From: Akebia trifoliata
Lineage: Eukaryota; Streptophyta; Magnoliopsida; Ranunculales; Lardizabalaceae
DNA length: 64,000 bases
NCBI GenBank assembly: GCA_017979445.1
Contig: CM030707.1
Span: 25,699,756 to 25,763,755, forward strand
Direction of reading: 5' to 3'
The position numbers and the translations under genes were made by a program. The notes under the pieces are model-generated. The model did no database searches and had not been told where the DNA came from. It was given only the letters and a program-made list of their open reading frames with translations. How positions within the stretch are numbered: position 1 is the stretch's first letter; every line of letters starts with the position of its first letter. Positions 11,850-23,169 of this stretch are shown here, in pieces.

Positions 11850-12411
11850 GTCAGCACGGAGCCAGATATTGATCAGCACGAAGCTGGGGTTTGTTAACAC
11901 GGAGCCAAAGATTTGTTAGCACGGAGCTGGAGGTTTGTCAGCATGGAGCCGAAGGTTCATCGACATGGAGCCGGAGGTTTATCGACACAAAGCCGAAGGT
12001 TTATTAGCACGGAGCCGAAGGTTCATCAGCATGGATCTGGGGTTTGTCAGCAAGGAGCTGGGGGTTTATCGGCACGGAGCCGGATGTTTGTCAGCGCGGA
12101 GCCGGTTTATCGGCACGAAGTCGAAGGTTTATCAGCACGGAGCCGAAGGTTCATCAGCACGGAGTTGGGGTTTGTCAGCACGGAGCTGGGGGTTTATCGG
12201 CACGGAGTCGGATGTTTGTCAGCGCAGAGCAGAAGGTTTGTCAGCACGGAGCTGGGGTTTGTCAGCACGGAGCCGGAGGTTTGTTAGCACGGAGCCGGAG
12301 GTTTGTCAACACGGAGCTGGGGGTTTATCGGCACAGAGTCGGATGTTTGTCAGCGCAGAGTCGAAGGTTTATCAGCACGAAACTGAGGTTTTTCAACATG
12401 GAGCTGGGGTT
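11850..12411. repeat. 22-bp minisatellite in the Tat-A leader
   Basis: About 25 tandem copies of a 22-bp unit built around CAGCACGGAGCCGG then AGGTTTGT lie between the minisatellite at 12590 and gag. Units vary at the bases flanking ACGGA. Several form a 4-bp stem around that pentamer, for example CAGC with GCTG and CGGC with GCCG. The array is open in three frames because of its composition; I do not regard those frames as genes. Tat-B has a related array at 37385-37555. Confidence 0.9.
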
Positions 12412-12589
12412 AAAATTTTTTTTTTTGTAACTTGTTAGAAAACGATCGGATTTATTTGAATTAGCCAAAGGTTGTTGATTCTGATGGATCATATTTTGGG
12501 TTGAAATTGGAAGATGGGCCTACTTTGGGTTGAATATGGATTATGGATCGATTTGAAAACGAATATGGCTCGTAGACTCAATTCAGATT

Positions 12590-13080
12590 GAATACGGGTC
12601 AATGGACCTGGGTTGGATTAGATATGGGTCGTAGACCCAATTCCAAATGGATACGGGTCGTGGACTACATTTGGATCAGATATGGGTCGTGGACCCAATT
12701 GGAATGGATATGGGTCGTGGATCCATTTTAACGGATATGGGTCGTGGACCCATTTTTGAAGTGGGTATGGGTCATGGACCCAATTGGATATGGATATGGG
12801 TCGCGGACCCACTTGGAAATGGGTATGGGTCGTAGACCCATTTGAAAATAGATATGGGTCGTGGACCATTTGGGAATGGGTATGGGTCGTAGACCCATTT
12901 GGAAATGGATATGGGTCGTAGACCCATTTGGGAATGGATCTTGAAACGAATATGGGTCGTGGACCCATTGGGAATGGATCTTGAAGCGGATTTGGGTCGT
13001 GAACCCACTTAGAAATGGATATGGGTCATGGACCCAATTGGAAGTAGGTATGGGTCGTATACCCATTTTGGTGTGGATAC
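12590..13080. repeat. About 29-bp minisatellite in the Tat-A leader
   Basis: About 15 tandem copies of a unit of 28-31 bp carry the core GGGTCGTGGACCC, a 5-bp inverted repeat (GGGTC, GACCC) around three bases. Spacers are AT-rich and variable. The same unit occurs in opposite orientation at 36575-36950 inside Tat-B, in the same order relative to primer site and the second minisatellite. This is a family feature of these leaders. Open frames across it are by-products of the repeat. Confidence 0.9.
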
Positions 13081-13344
13081 GATTTGTGGGCCTGATTTAA
13101 ATTGATCCTCGATGATGGATGATGGCAAGGTTGATAGTGTGCCATGTTGGGTCAAGATTAATATCGATAGGTAGAGTATAGGTGAGCTCCGTTTGGATCC
13201 AACACCAAGTATAAACTATATTTAACGATAAAAATTATCCATTCGATCATTTTGAAGCCTTGAAACTCAAAAGAAAAATAAAGTCCAAGAGAAAAGTTGT
13301 CAGGACTGATGTAAGGGACGAAATAAGCAAAAAAAAAAATTTTT

Positions 13345-13500
13345 TTTTTTTTGGGATCCGTTTTTCAAAAACAAATATGCATAATTTATGCCTATCCATT
13401 TTTTAAAAACGGATATGTGTAAATTATACCTATCTTTGCTTATAAAACGGATAGGTATAGTTTATACTTATCCGTTTTGCAAAAACAGACCAGAAGTAAT
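13345..13500. repeat. Short degenerate tandem repeats in the Tat-A leader
   Basis: Three to four imperfect copies of a 40-50-bp unit contain ATCCGTTTTT-type words and the reverse arm AAAAACGGAT, so each unit can fold into an AT-rich hairpin. A positional counterpart in Tat-B is 36180-36345. Poly-A/poly-T at 13332-13353 adjoins it. Confidence 0.65.
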
Positions 13501-14215
13501 TATTTTCGGTCATGGACACAATACTCACTGGTTGTGAGTACATTGTTCACTGTTATTGTTCTTGGGTAAAATTTTTTTTTTAATGCAAAATAAGATGAGT
13601 AAATTTGAAAATGAAGACGCTCCCCTTTTACCTAGGGGAGAGTAAGAGAAAAAAAGAAAATCCTAAATTCTATACAATGTTGCCTTCATGGGCTTCCAAA
13701 TAAAATTTACAAAGTTGTCTCCTTGGTTGGGGAAAATTATAATAATGAGGGGTTGATAAATTATTTTTCTAAAATTGTGTCCAAAGCCTCTAATCGTGTT
13801 TAGTGCATGCGGCTATAGGTGGCTTCATGGTTACCCATACTTCAAACCTCGATGCATAACGAGGTACACACGTCTTAGGTTGATGATTGGGTTGGATGTA
13901 TTCATCCCCGTACTCGAAATAAGCGATCTCGAATCATGAAACTACTAGGCATCCGGGTTTTAAACTTTTATAGGTAAAGGAGGTTTGTATAACGGGCTAT
14001 GCAAACGTAGGTGCACAAGTGCATTTTTAAAAACAATAAGTATCAACCCCCCCTTACCAGCATTCAACCCACAAAATGTTAAAGAGTATATTACAACCAT
14101 TCCTCAAGAAAAAGAAAGCAAAGCATCAAACAAAACACAAACAACAACAATGTTAGTAAACACAAATAAAATTATTGTAAAAATGGCCAAATGGTCATGG
14201 TTTGAACCCGCAAAT
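13501..14215 (-). other. Tat-A leader next to the primer site
   Basis: No domain, RNA gene or repeat is recognised here. The short plus-strand open frame at 13985-14263 runs across the primer site into the LTR and is not a gene. The stretch near 13800-13970 resembles the leader of Tat-B near 35650-35850, with a conserved GATGCAT region. Confidence 0.5.
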
Positions 14216-14233
14216 TCCCCAGTGGAGTCGCCA
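14216..14233 (-). other. Primer binding site of Tat-A (tRNA-Arg type)
   Basis: On the minus strand it reads TGGCGACTCCACTGGGGA. It begins with the TGG that pairs with the CCA end of a tRNA and lies 3 bp inside the 5' LTR. The identical 18-mer is at 58007-58024 in Tat-D. Ogre/Tat elements use tRNA-Arg, and the implied tRNA end fits that as I remember it; a tRNA search would settle it. Confidence 0.85.
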
Positions 14234-14428
14234 AGTTGTAGACATGAGAATGTTCATCCTTGAACCTCAATGCTACGTTGTTTGAAGTCACCACCATTCT
14301 TTTTTGTAAATGGGTGTGAATGGGCACCCGAATCGATTCTTTTGAAAACAATTTTTTATGGCATTGTAGTGACTCTCAATCATAGAAAAGGTATGGTCTA
14401 CCTAAGATCTAAGTAAGGGGATTCGATT

Positions 14429-14476
14429 AGAGAATGGGGAAGGTGTTAAGCACCCCATTCTCTCTACCTATAGTAG
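14429..14476 (-). other. Conserved two-hairpin module in Tat-A LTR
   Basis: AGAGAATGGGG (14429-14439) pairs perfectly with CCCCATTCTCT (14453-14463) around the 13-nt loop AAGGTGTTAAGCA. Directly next to it CTAC (14464-14467) pairs with GTAG (14473-14476). The layout matches Tat-D, Tat-C and Tat-B, where the stem bases differ. It lies about 190 bp from the 3' end of the LTR in sense direction, in the likely R-U5 part of the transcript. Function unknown. Confidence 0.75.
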
Positions 14477-15228
14477 TTACCTTTAGATTTGACCATTTCT
14501 TAAAAGATTAACATAACAAGTGAAATGCATGAGATGCATGAAGTGGTAGGGTGCACATAGTGTGTATGTACCCCTTTGAAAAAGGATTTAATGTTTGTGT
14601 AGACATGAGGAATATCCTATAGGAGATGATATCCCATAAAGTCATCACATTTTTACATGAACTGGAATGTTGGTTTAGGATTCTAGAGAAGTTCCATGAA
14701 TGGAGTTCCCTTTAGATCTACAACCTTAATGCATGCATGCTTAGCTAGAAACTTAGTGTTTTAGCCCCATCAAGAGAGCTACACAATTCTTCATCATAGC
14801 CAAACATGTGTGATGTGTGTGCATAGTGTACATTATGATGCATGATATGAGAATGGGTTAAAAAAAGACTTCTACCCCCATCCTTTCGACCAAACCGCCT
14901 CAAGCATTCCATGTCCAAGGTTGAAGTTCAATCTACTCGGGATGAAGGAGGGTTCTCCATTACATCCTAAAGATTTCTAAAAAGAAAAAGAGAGGGATAG
15001 AAGAAGAAGATGCAAGTTAAAAGAAAAATAAGCCACTATTATCCCACCTTGTCCCCTTTGGAAGCCTTGAATGAATTTGAGTTTAAGAAATGAACTTGAG
15101 AGTTGAAGGATGTAGTTAAGGGTTGAGAGAGTTGAAGGTTGAGAGATAGAGATGAGTAGAGATTTTGGTAGAGTTTTAGGTTGAGAGAAGGAGGCTTGAG
15201 AGCATGAATTGTTCATAGAAAATGAGGG

Positions 15229-15236
15229 TATTTATA
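15229..15236 (-). promoter_or_regulatory. TATA box of the Tat-A 5' LTR promoter
   Basis: The minus strand reads CTCTATAAATACCCTC. It aligns with TATAAATAGGAG in Tat-D (58623-58630) and CTATAAAATCCCC in Tat-B (34675-34681). Conservation at the same relative place in three families supports a core promoter. Confidence 0.7.
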
Positions 15237-16156
15237 GAGTTTTTGGAGAACTTTTGAGGATAAAGTGGTCCAACCCTAAAAATAATGAGAATGGACATAA
15301 GGTTTAGGTTATTTCTTTTTGGATTTTTGATTTGTATGGGGGTAAAGATGATATTTGTGAAGAAATCCTAAATGCATTCTTTGGTCTTTGGTTTTTTGGT
15401 AAATAGAGGTAAGAGAACAAAAGTACTTTTGGGAGGGTGAATAGGGGAGTAACATGTGTAAAGGTGGAGTGGTAGGTGAAAAGTAGCCCTTGGTTCATTT
15501 GTAAATAACTCATAAAGCAAGGGTGGAAGTATATTTTTGAAATGGACCAATGGGAGAACTCCATGCATGTAATTGAAGATTCTCACCTTTTGGGGGTATG
15601 TTTGGAAATTCTCTCAACTTTATGGATTATTACTAAAGACCCAAGAATCTTTTTGATTTGTACAATTTTTTTGGGAAGGGCATTCTTGGATTTTCACAAA
15701 GGGGGAGTTGACCCTCCAATTAGATAATGCATTGGGTATTGAGGGCTTACAAGATATCAACATGTGTCATCTTTTGAAAGGGTGTGATGGGCTTGAAATG
15801 GACTTGGTATTGGGCTTAGGTGATGGACTTGGGTTATGGACGATGGACTTTAGGGGTGGGCTATAAGAATAGACTTGAATTTGGGTTAGAACGTAGGTTT
15901 TGTCTTGGGCTGAGGTTGGATTAGGAAATGGACTTTGGTTATGGTATGGGTGATGGAGCGGTGAATGGAGAATGGTTACGGGTTAGGGACAAGGTTGAGC
16001 ATGCAAACTATATAACATGATTTATGTATGCATGTATGCATGAATAATGGTGCTAAGTGGCAATGCAGGTCCGTGATAGGCTTGAATTCTTAGTTGGAAT
16101 CAATTCGAGAAAATTTGAATTTTCCTACGGGTTCATGCAAATTGGGGGTGTCTACA

Positions 16157-16273
16157 GGATAATTTCTAATCAAACAAGATTGATTTATTAGAATAAGCAT
16201 GGATTAGGAAATGTATAAATGATTCTATCCCCCTCTCAATAAAAAGGACACCCATGCAAATCAAAGGTATGCA
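16157..16273. other. Flanking sequence between Tat-A and Ath-A
   Basis: This 117-bp stretch has no recognisable feature. It continues at 23105 once Ath-A and one target-site copy are removed. Confidence 0.7.
16269..16273. other. Target-site duplication ATGCA, left copy
   Basis: ATGCA immediately precedes the left LTR of Ath-A. The same five bases follow its right LTR at 23100-23104. Five bases is the normal size for Ty3/gypsy integrases. Confidence 0.9.
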
Positions 16274-17566
16274 TGATCGTATGTAAACTTTGCGTAAAAA
16301 TTGTAGAGAAATAAATGAAAACTTGGGTAAGTCGAATTCGTTCCATAGGGACAGTTGGGATTCAAGTGTTCATTTGGATTAAAAATTAAAACAGAGTTTG
16401 AAAACATATTGGTTTTAAAAACAAAACAGATTTGTTAAACACAGAGAATGAAAATCAGTAATTGAAAAGAGGGATTAAAACTAGTGAAAAAGAGCTTAGA
16501 GAGTTCAAGTCTACCATTGCAATTCATCCAAAATATAGATCAATTCCAAAAATAACTCAATCCATGTAGCAAGTCATTGCTCATGGATTGGAAGGTGGAG
16601 CGGTTTAATCATCAAAGGTAACCAAAAGATGTTCATGAAAATCCAGATTTAATTGAGACTGCCTAGCTTATATTCAGATCTTTCATAGAGCATAACCGTT
16701 CTTGAACTTATCTAAGTAATGACTTTCAAAGTTTGAATCAGAAATATAAGTAGATCATCTAATCAAAGGAGAATTTCCAGAATAGTTAACATGTAAGCAA
16801 AATAAGGAATTAAAACTACATTATAGGGATGAACTTGCTTCAGTATCCTTGATCTCTCTAAAGAGGATCTAGCCATTCATTGTAAGGTTCATAGTTGCAG
16901 CAAGAAGAAAATAAAGAAGACAATAGATGGAGAAGAGAATGTGAAACAAAGCTGCACTTTTGATTCCTTCTTTGAATGGTTCTCCAAAAGAGTTACAATA
17001 AGAACTAAAGAAGAAAAACTAAGGAAACAATTGATCATCTTACTACTGCAAAAACTCTCTTTAAAAGAAAAAATAAGAAAAATACAGAGAAATTAGGGAG
17101 AAGAAGAGGGTCAAGAGGGACCGGGGAGGGGCCCTTCTTTGAAATCAACCCTCTAATTTATAACATTCGTAATCGGGTTATTGGGTCAACTTTTCGGATG
17201 ATTCGCTTCAAAAGAACAATTCAGTTACAACCACCGAAGTATCTAGAACATCTTGTATAAATCTCAAGGAAATATTTCTCAAAATCATCACAGGGCACCA
17301 AGGCCTAACCGCCGTACGGTGATGTGGCACCCTATTTAGCTCAGCTTGGTTGCTTCCTTTTTGCTCGCACGTTGTAACAGTAGTTTCTATATATTTTGTT
17401 GGTTTCCAAATGTACCATTTTCACCTGAAATTAGTAACAAATTTTCATTAGCTACATTAATTTGGGATTTTAATATAATTCATTATTATTTAAAGGAACT
17501 AGCATTTAAACGATGATAATCTTAGTGTAATTACGGTCCTAAAATCGAATAATTGGGATCTTATCA
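16274..17566 (-). repeat. Ath-A 3' LTR (1293 bp)
   Basis: It matches 21803-23099 from end to end and has TG...CA termini. The end next to the internal region is followed by the polypurine tract. It contains an A-rich transcript leader and no open frame of note. Confidence 0.93.
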
Positions 17567-17577
17567 CACCCCCAAAC
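17567..17577 (-). other. Polypurine tract of Ath-A
   Basis: The minus strand reads GAGGTTTGGGGGTG directly before the 3' LTR. The same place in Ath-B (25797) and Ath-C (30989) has a similar, more decayed tract. Confidence 0.75.
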
Positions 17578-17586
17578 CTCAATTTT

Positions 17587-17892
17587 GCTAGTCCAAGGCA
17601 AAACTTAAATTTAAATAACTCCTCTTTTGTGAGATTCCCGACTGCATTTAGCTTATCCAGTAAGTCCTTGAACCCCTAGTGTACGAGGTTGACTCGTGAG
17701 GGTTTGCAAAGAATATACCTACAAAATTTTAACACTTTACAAAAATATTAAAATCAAAATCAAAGTATGTAAAGTGAACATTATAATATTTCATAAATTA
17801 GTCAAATGTCGTTTATGTTTGAACAAAATTTTAAGTTTTTATTCCTCATTTTAGAAAATTTGAAAGATAACTTGAGTGCTTCTGCAATTTTT

Positions 17893-17955
<63 letters not shown>

Positions 17956-19270
17956 TATTTCTTTTTAAAAGCAATATCTTTTTATAAACAAGATTTTGCC
18001 TCCTAACTGTTAAGAATGGTCGATTATACCTAAGTTCTACTCAAAACTAAGCATCTTGTCTGGGATTGTGAGAGGTGTGGATGTTCACTTTAATACCTCT
18101 AAGGGGTATTATCTATGATATTCCAGTTTACTCACGTTTTTACCATTGACGACTTTCACCCTACTGCACTATTTGGTCTCATTGGACTCTTTTTTCATTT
18201 TTTTTTCAGTTCTACCTATCTTTGACATTTTTCTCGCATTTTCTGCTTCTTTCAACTTTTTCACGCATCACCTTTTTTTGGTGTTATTTTGATAAAAAAC
18301 AGGTAGCCCTTTTCAAGGTATCCAATCTAATCCTATGGTTGCTGTCCAAGAGATACTAACTCCAGTTCTATTTTTCTTTTAACCAGCCAACCAAAGGATA
18401 AAGAAGTCATAGTCCACTAGACTAGATTTCCCCTAACACTCAAGACAGAGAAGAGAGTCAACTCTTGTTCCATAAAATCTTATCTTTTTAAGTACTCAAT
18501 CAGAAGTGAATTTTTAAAGTAATTAAATCTTTCATGATTTTCTTATTGAGGAATAATAAAAAAGAACTTATGATCAAAAGTTAAGACATGATCTTGAGAT
18601 TTGAAATTTATATGTAAACAGTACATGGAAAGAGTTTGAAGAAAATATTTTGCAAGTATTAAATTTTTTGAATTTTTTTTTAACATGAAATTAATCTAGC
18701 AATGAAATACACATGAAACTAAACTACCAATGAAATACAATGCAATTGTGAGCTAACCTAATACTCCCAAACCTAAATGACATATTTTCCTCAATATGCA
18801 AGCAGTAAGAAAAGAGAAAGATGTTAGATCACACCTGAAACGGACTTGACAGTAATGAGCAAAGTCTTGTTACAACTAAGAGTGAAAGTTAAAACAATGA
18901 TAATTTTTGAAACCGGTTTTTTTTTTTTTTGCATAAAAGAAATCCTTCCTAAAATAGAAAAATAACCTAATTAAGAAATTAAAAATATCCTAATCTAAAA
19001 TTTAAACCTATCTTAATCTGAACATTTATTGGCCTGTGCATTCTTCTCCTCAATATAAGCTAACATCTATCTCTGCTACTCAATCAACAATTATTGACCA
19101 GGCTGCAGTCCTAGTGGCATTGATTGATTTGGTTGAGAGTGGACTTGAAGAGGAAGAGAATGAGAAAGGGATTAAGGTTAGAGGTTTTTTTTTTTTTTTT
19201 TTTAAGAAAATTTTATTTCCTAACTACACTACTTATTAAAACAAAAACACATGGGTTGCCTCCCAAGCAG
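17587..19270 (-). other. Ath-A 3' untranslated region
   Basis: About 1.7 kb without a domain. It aligns, with many changes, to 25797-27640 in Ath-B and 30989-32540 in Ath-C; shared landmarks are CTAGTCC near the start and GGTGTGGATGTTCACTTTAA near 18077. The short plus-strand frame at 19036-19239 is not a gene. Conservation across three Athila copies marks this as a family 3' region. Confidence 0.75.
17895..17953. repeat. (AT)n microsatellite
   Basis: About 59 bp of uninterrupted AT dinucleotides lie within the Ath-A 3' region. Such tracts are self-complementary and often length-variable. Confidence 0.95.
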
Positions 19271-19300
19271 TGCTAAGTTTAACGTCTTCTATTAGACTTA

Positions 19301-20287
19301 TCAAAAGGTCTGATATCTAGGAATTTTCCTAACATTCATTTTGACGGACACAACGATCGACTTCCCACCCCAATTGATAGGCAGACAAATTTTGATCATT
19401 GTTAGGATATGAAAATGATTTTTTAAAATGATCAACATCAGTCGTTTATCCTTAGTTCTTAGCGTCATCACCTTTTCGAAAAAATTCTCAACCATCGTAT
19501 TCCTTAAGAGAATGTAAGTTGTAAAATAGGCAGGATCTTTACAATCTTGTGAAAAGATAGGCTTGATGGGGTACGAGATTGGATCAGTAATTGTCGGAAT
19601 TGGTGTGACTAACAAATTAGAATTCATCATTGGTTCTTCTTGGACAAAAGTCTCCTCAAATGGGGGATCAGTTTCCTTAGCTAAATTTGTACAATTGAGA
19701 ATTTGAATCATTGGTTGGCTCTTGAGGGTTATCTCATTTGAAAATTGATCCTTCTCTCTTTCTTCTAAGGACATAATGATCGGACCTACTTGGACTTCTG
19801 TCATTGCTTCAGTTGGAACTGTAACCTCATTGGTTTGTATTTGAACTTCCATTGAGACGGGATTATCAGTTATTGATAGACAATCATCAAAGTTCTCAAA
19901 AGAGTGGAACTGATCACTAAGATTATTTTGAAAGAATTTTGAATTTTCTAGGATTGAGATATTCTTATTTTCAAATTTATCAAATTTCTCTTCTTCTAAG
20001 GATAGTGCTAAGTGATTCAATTGAGTTCCTATGTTGACTAAGGTTTGACCCATGTCCTGTTGTTGCTGATTTAACAATTATTGATGGAGCTGTTGTTGTT
20101 GGATTAACTGTTGTTGTTGAATTAAGAAAGCAGACATCATAGACTCTAATGACGACGATTGAGGAAAAGACAAATATGAGTGAGTGGATGTTGGCTCAGG
20201 CTCTATAGCTCTGTAATTGGAGAAATATTGAGAATCATAGGATTGTTGGGAAATTATGGTTGGATTCATCATTGAGGTGTCATGCAT
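19301..20287 (-). pseudogene. Ath-A internal open region, Gln-rich then acidic; product not identified
   Basis: One frame runs from MHDTSMMNPTIISQQS at 20287 to a stop at 19301, broken by a single in-frame TAA at 20078-20080, about 329 codons in all. It opens with a Ser/Gln-rich segment, a Gln-repeat stretch (LIQQQQL, LNQQQQ), a helical part (LVNIGTQLNHLALSLEEE), then an acidic, Ile-rich region. It ends with a basic phrase INWGGKSIVVSVKMNVRKI. The place before the 3' region and the Gln-rich helix would suit the C-terminal part of an Athila gag, but I see no zinc knuckle and cannot name it. Confidence 0.55.
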
Positions 20288-20289
20288 AT

Positions 20290-21780
20290 AAAAATCCTCA
20301 TGGTTATCAAAATGACTACCCTGAATGAACTTGTTCTGACATGGTATGGAATCTGAGGGAAATCAATTATCTACGTGGTATGGTTGGTTCAATGAACTGG
20401 GTGTCAGTATCTAATACGAGTTTTGAGAATGATGCATATTAGCCTGTGTAGCATGAAGCATGGGTAGACTCGGACAATGCTCGGGAGAATGATCATAATT
20501 ATCACATAAGTCGCACGGGATCCAAGATTCTCTCCTAAACTCCATGACGATGTAAATCTGCTTGAGGTTCTGTATCTACTGTAACATATACTATTGAATT
20601 GCATACAGAAGAGGAAGGAATTCACACGTGATTACTGGGTTCCTATGACTAGAAAGCTCCTAACTGGTTCAAAGAATTAATCAAAGCCTCCAAACCAAAT
20701 CTCTGAAATCGAAAATTGCCAGTTTAATCCCTAGGGGAGAGGTGGCGCACGATGCATAGCAAGGGCATTCTTAGATCACCTCTCGTCTAGAATAGACGTG
20801 TGTTTATCGCCGGAATACACGTAGTACAGCGAGGTAGGATTGCACTTAGGCACTGTTTACGATCAAGAAGTGCAATTGGTACAATTTTGATTAGCTTTGC
20901 TTAATGAGCTCGATGGAACCTAGAGTTAAGTCTAAACAAATTTTAATTACTTTTGTGGCTGCGAATTCGATTTCCTAGAAGGACAAGATATCAGTGATGA
21001 AATCCGATTCTTATCTTATGGTGTCATCCTCGTAAGGGTGCCCTTATTACTATGTGCAAATCGACGTGTACAGTTTAATCACTCAAAATCAATACAGAAA
21101 TTCACTAGCAAGAGATGCGTGAGTGTTTCGAAAAATTACCTCCCGTTCTAGACGGGGGATAATCGAGCTGAGTCGACTCGGGCCACCAACACCAAATTTG
21201 GTGTACAAACCCGAGGGGCTGAGATAGTTTTATCCCACTATCGTCTGTCCCTAAATCTATTACAATCCGAGCCTTCTCGGATGAAATTAAAAATTAATAC
21301 AGATTCAAGTTCTTAATACAAATTGTTTTCTAAAAAAAATAAAATAAATAGAGAATTGGAAGTTGCTGTTTTCTTGGTGAGGAAATAAATTTAATGGATA
21401 AAAGTTCCACGTGTCGCCTTTCGTTGAAATCCGTCGAGTCCTTCACTTGAAAATAACAAAATTATTCCAAATCAGAATGCTAAGGCAAAAACCAATATGC
21501 CCATTACAATGTTCATGATGTCAGAAATTTGTTCAACAAAAATCAGCAAAAAATATTGCCAAGTCACAGCGGAGCACTAGGAGGCTACCGCTGAGCGGTG
21601 AAATTTTGATGAAAATTGATTTTTCAAATTGGAATTGGTTTCTAATATCCTGAGGATTGTAATGAAAATATTTTCAAATTTTTTTTGTTCATTTAGCTTC
21701 TGTTTCAAACAAAACAAGTTCGGTTCTATTTCGAAAACTGTTTCGGACTCTTTCCGAATTGAAAAATGAATCAACTCACT
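20290..21780 (-). other. Ath-A leader region
   Basis: About 1.5 kb between the open region and the primer site. The stretch near 20720-20890 shares words with the leaders of Tat-C and Tat-D (GAGAGGTGGCGCAC, CTCGTCTAGAATAGAC; compare 46160-46270 and 55260-55390). No protein domain was seen. Confidence 0.6.
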
Positions 21781-21799
21781 GTCCCCGGCAGCGGCTCCA
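21781..21799 (-). other. Primer binding site of Ath-A (tRNA-Asp type)
   Basis: The minus strand reads TGGAGCCGCTGCCGGGGAC three bases inside the 5' LTR. It differs at two places from TGGCGCCGTTGCCGGGGA, the tRNA-Asp site known from Athila elements. Both differences can be later mutations. Confidence 0.85.
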
Positions 21800-21802
21800 T
21801 TT

Positions 21803-23099
21803 TGATCGTATGTAAACTTTGTGTAAAAATTACAGATAAATAAATGAAAACTTGGGTAAGTTGAATTCGGTACACAGGGATAGTTGGGATTCAAGTGTTC
21901 ATTTGGATTAAAAATTAAAACAGAGTTTGAAAACAGATTGGTTTTAAAAACAAAACAGATTTGTTAAACACAGAGAATGAAAATCAGTAATAGAAAAGAG
22001 GGATTAAAACTAGTGAAAAAGAGCTTAGATAGTTCAAGTCTACCATTGCAAGTCAACCAAAATACAGATCAATTCCAAAAATAACTCAATTCATGTAGCA
22101 AGTCATTGCTCATGGATCGAAAGGTGGAGCAGTTTAATCACAATGGTAACCAAAATATGTTTATGAAAATCTAGATTTAATTGAGATTGCCTAGCTTATA
22201 TTCAGATCCTTTACAGAGCATAACCGTTCTTGAACTTATCTAAGTAATGGCTGTCAAAGTTTGAATCAGAAATATAAGTAGATCATCTAATCAAAGGAGA
22301 ATTTTCAGAATAGTTAACATGTAAGCAAAATAAGGAATTAAAACTACATTAGAGGGATGAACTTGCTTCGGCATTCTTGATCTCTCTAAAGAGGATCTAG
22401 CCACTCATTGTAAGGTTCATAGTTGCAGCAAGAAAAAAATAAAGAAGACAATAGATGGAGAAGAGAATGTGAAACAGAGCTGCACTTTTGATTCCTTCTT
22501 TGAATGATTCTCCAAAAGAGTTATAATTAGAACTAAAGAAGAAAAACTAAGGAAACAATTGATCATCTCACTACTACAAAAACTCTCTTTAAAAGAAAAA
22601 ATAAGAAAAATACAGAGACATTAGGGAGAAGAAAAGGGTCAAGAGTAACCCAGGAGGGGACCCCATCTTTGAAATCAACCCTTTAATTTATAACATTCGT
22701 AATCGGGTATTGGGTCAACTTTTCGGATGATTCGCTTCGAAAGAACCATTTAGTTACAACCACCGAAGTGTCTAGAACATCTTGTACAAAGCTCGAGGAA
22801 AAGTTCCTCAAAATCACCATGGAGGACCAAGGCCTAACCATCGCGTTGTGACGTGGCACCCTTTTCAGTTCAGCTTTGGTTGGTTGCTTCCTTTTTGCTC
22901 GCATGTTGTAATAGTAGTTCTTACATATTTTGTTGGTTTCTAAATGTACCCTTACACCTGAAATTAGTAACAAATTTTCATTAGCTTCATTAATTTGGGA
23001 TTTTAATATAATTCATTATTATTTAAAGGAACTAGCATTTAAACGATGATAATCTTAGTGTAATTACGATCCCAATATCGAATAATTGGGACCTTATCA
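21803..23099 (-). repeat. Ath-A 5' LTR (1297 bp)
   Basis: It is homologous to 16274-17566 along its whole length, starts TGATCGTATG and ends CCTTATCA, and is followed by the ATGCA duplication. It is the promoter-bearing copy in sense orientation. Confidence 0.93.
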
Positions 23100-23104
23100 A
23101 TGCA
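23100..23104. other. Target-site duplication ATGCA, right copy
   Basis: These five bases repeat 16269-16273 and confirm the outer ends of Ath-A. Confidence 0.9.
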
Positions 23105-23169
23105 ATTCTTTCACTTTGAAACTCTATCAAAATTATTTGTGTACTAACTTAGGCATTAGAAGCTCTATG

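Larger units (their letters stand above)
1..16156 (-). mobile_element. Tat-A: Ty3/gypsy Tat/Ogre-lineage retrotransposon, nearly full length, defective
   Basis: Two copies of one LTR (1-1606 and 14237-16156) flank about 12.6 kb of internal sequence read on the minus strand. In sense order it holds primer site, two minisatellites, gag, protease with G-patch region, reverse transcriptase, RNase H, a second archaeal-type RNase H, integrase, a long 3' untranslated region and the polypurine tract. The second RNase H before integrase and the absence of a chromodomain are hallmarks of the Tat clade. Stops and frameshifts break gag-pol, so this copy cannot make its own proteins. The left LTR starts outside the window, so the target duplication cannot be tested. 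Confidence 0.93.
14237..16156 (-). repeat. Tat-A 5' LTR (1920 bp)
   Basis: It starts TGTAGACA and ends TGTCTACA, a perfect 8-bp terminal inverted repeat. It is preceded by the primer site and matched by 1-1606. It carries a TATA box (15229-15236, minus strand) and the two-hairpin module (14429-14476). Outside it, 16157 onward is unrelated sequence. Confidence 0.93.
16274..23099 (-). mobile_element. Ath-A: complete non-autonomous Athila-lineage element
   Basis: LTRs at 16274-17566 and 21803-23099, both TGATCGTATG to TTATCA, are flanked by the ATGCA duplication. A tRNA-Asp-type primer site lies inside the right LTR and a polypurine tract inside the left LTR, so the sense strand is minus. The internal 4.2 kb has one recognisable open region (19301-20287) and no protease, reverse transcriptase or integrase. 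The element must have moved with proteins from another copy. LTR divergence is about 4-5% by eye at the ends, older than Tat-D. Confidence 0.92.

Noticed and set aside
11913..12438. Overlapping plus-strand frames of 124-167 codons rich in RHG, ARSR and ST
   Set aside because: They run through the 22-bp minisatellite on the strand opposite to the element's transcript and are open in three frames at once.
12618..13066. Minus-strand frames with repeated THIHFQMG and PRPIPIS-like text
   Set aside because: They are translations of the 29-bp minisatellite; similar frames appear over 36560-37016 in the other element.
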